Source: Desulfovibrionales bacterium GWA2_65_9 (GTDB lineage Bacteria > Desulfobacterota > Desulfovibrionia > Desulfovibrionales > Desulfovibrionaceae). Taken from it: 6,552 bases of DNA. The stretch lies in contig MGTN01000081.1 of NCBI GenBank assembly GCA_001799475.1, forward strand, positions 1 through 6,552, given 5' to 3'. The number at the start of each line of letters is the position of its first letter. Position 1 is the first letter of the stretch. Of the stretch, positions 6,492 through 6,552 are shown piece after piece. The notes under the pieces were generated by a model. That model was not told where the DNA came from. It was given only the letters and a program-made list of their open reading frames with translations, and made no database searches. The position numbers and the translations under genes were made by a program.

Positions 6492-6510
6492 GATCTCGTC
6501 TGCCGAGATC
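6492..6510. repeat. Perfect 7-bp inverted repeat GATCTCG-TCTGC-CGAGATC
   Basis: GATCTCG at 6492-6498 is the exact reverse complement of CGAGATC at 6504-6510, with a 5-nt loop. It lies 28 nt beyond the end of the GC terminator stem. No T-run follows on either strand, so it may be an operator-like dyad or an RNA hairpin near the start of the next unit rather than a second terminator. Confidence 0.4.
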
Positions 6511-6552
6511 CCGTTTGCCGTGCGCTGCGGTTGCTCGGCGCCTGGTGCCCGG

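Noticed and set aside
6480..6552. ATG at 6480 opening a frame to the window end (MIRRDLVCRDP...)
   Set aside because: No Shine-Dalgarno sequence before it, it starts only 4 nt after the terminator tail and spans the second inverted repeat. Only 24 codons are visible, so it cannot be supported.

Overview
The window is high-GC DNA with strongly G/C-ending codons (CTG, GCC, ATC, GTC dominate). Gene content and codon style fit a Desulfovibrionales-type member of the former Deltaproteobacteria. That assignment is an inference from protein style, because no rRNA or other strong taxonomic marker is present. All convincing genes lie on the + strand.

Layout. (1) Bases 1-438 are the 3' end of an RsmB/RsmF-type rRNA cytosine methyltransferase gene; only its C-terminal PUA-like RNA-binding domain is inside the window. 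(2) Bases 439-617 are a control region with a candidate sigma-54 promoter (GG-N10-GC, with a perfect TTGCT -12 half), a short inverted repeat overlapping it, and an A5G8 tract that contains the ribosome binding site of the next gene. (3) Bases 618-6188 are a tight three-gene operon: a small two-helix membrane protein with a Gly/Ala-rich tail (618-935), a 1231-residue CbrA-like sensor (928-4623), and a REC-DUF3369-HD-GYP response regulator (4620-6188). The sensor joins a sodium/solute symporter domain to two PAS domains and a histidine kinase core. The first and second genes overlap by 8 nt. The second and third share an ATGA overlap. (4) Bases 6189-6552 carry no supported gene. They hold a nested 25-nt tandem repeat, a strong GC hairpin probably acting as a terminator, and a second perfect hairpin.

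How the genes may work together. The kinase has a transporter-like domain as its likely input, followed by PAS domains, and lacks a receiver domain of its own. The response regulator begins 1 base before the kinase stop codon, so the two are very probably cognate partners. In the Pseudomonas CbrA/CbrB system the partner is an NtrC-type transcription factor. Here it is an enzyme with every recognisable HD-GYP signature residue, so the predicted output is breakdown of the second messenger c-di-GMP rather than transcription. The small membrane protein is a plausible accessory subunit of the transporter-like sensor. The substrate sensed cannot be told from the sequence.
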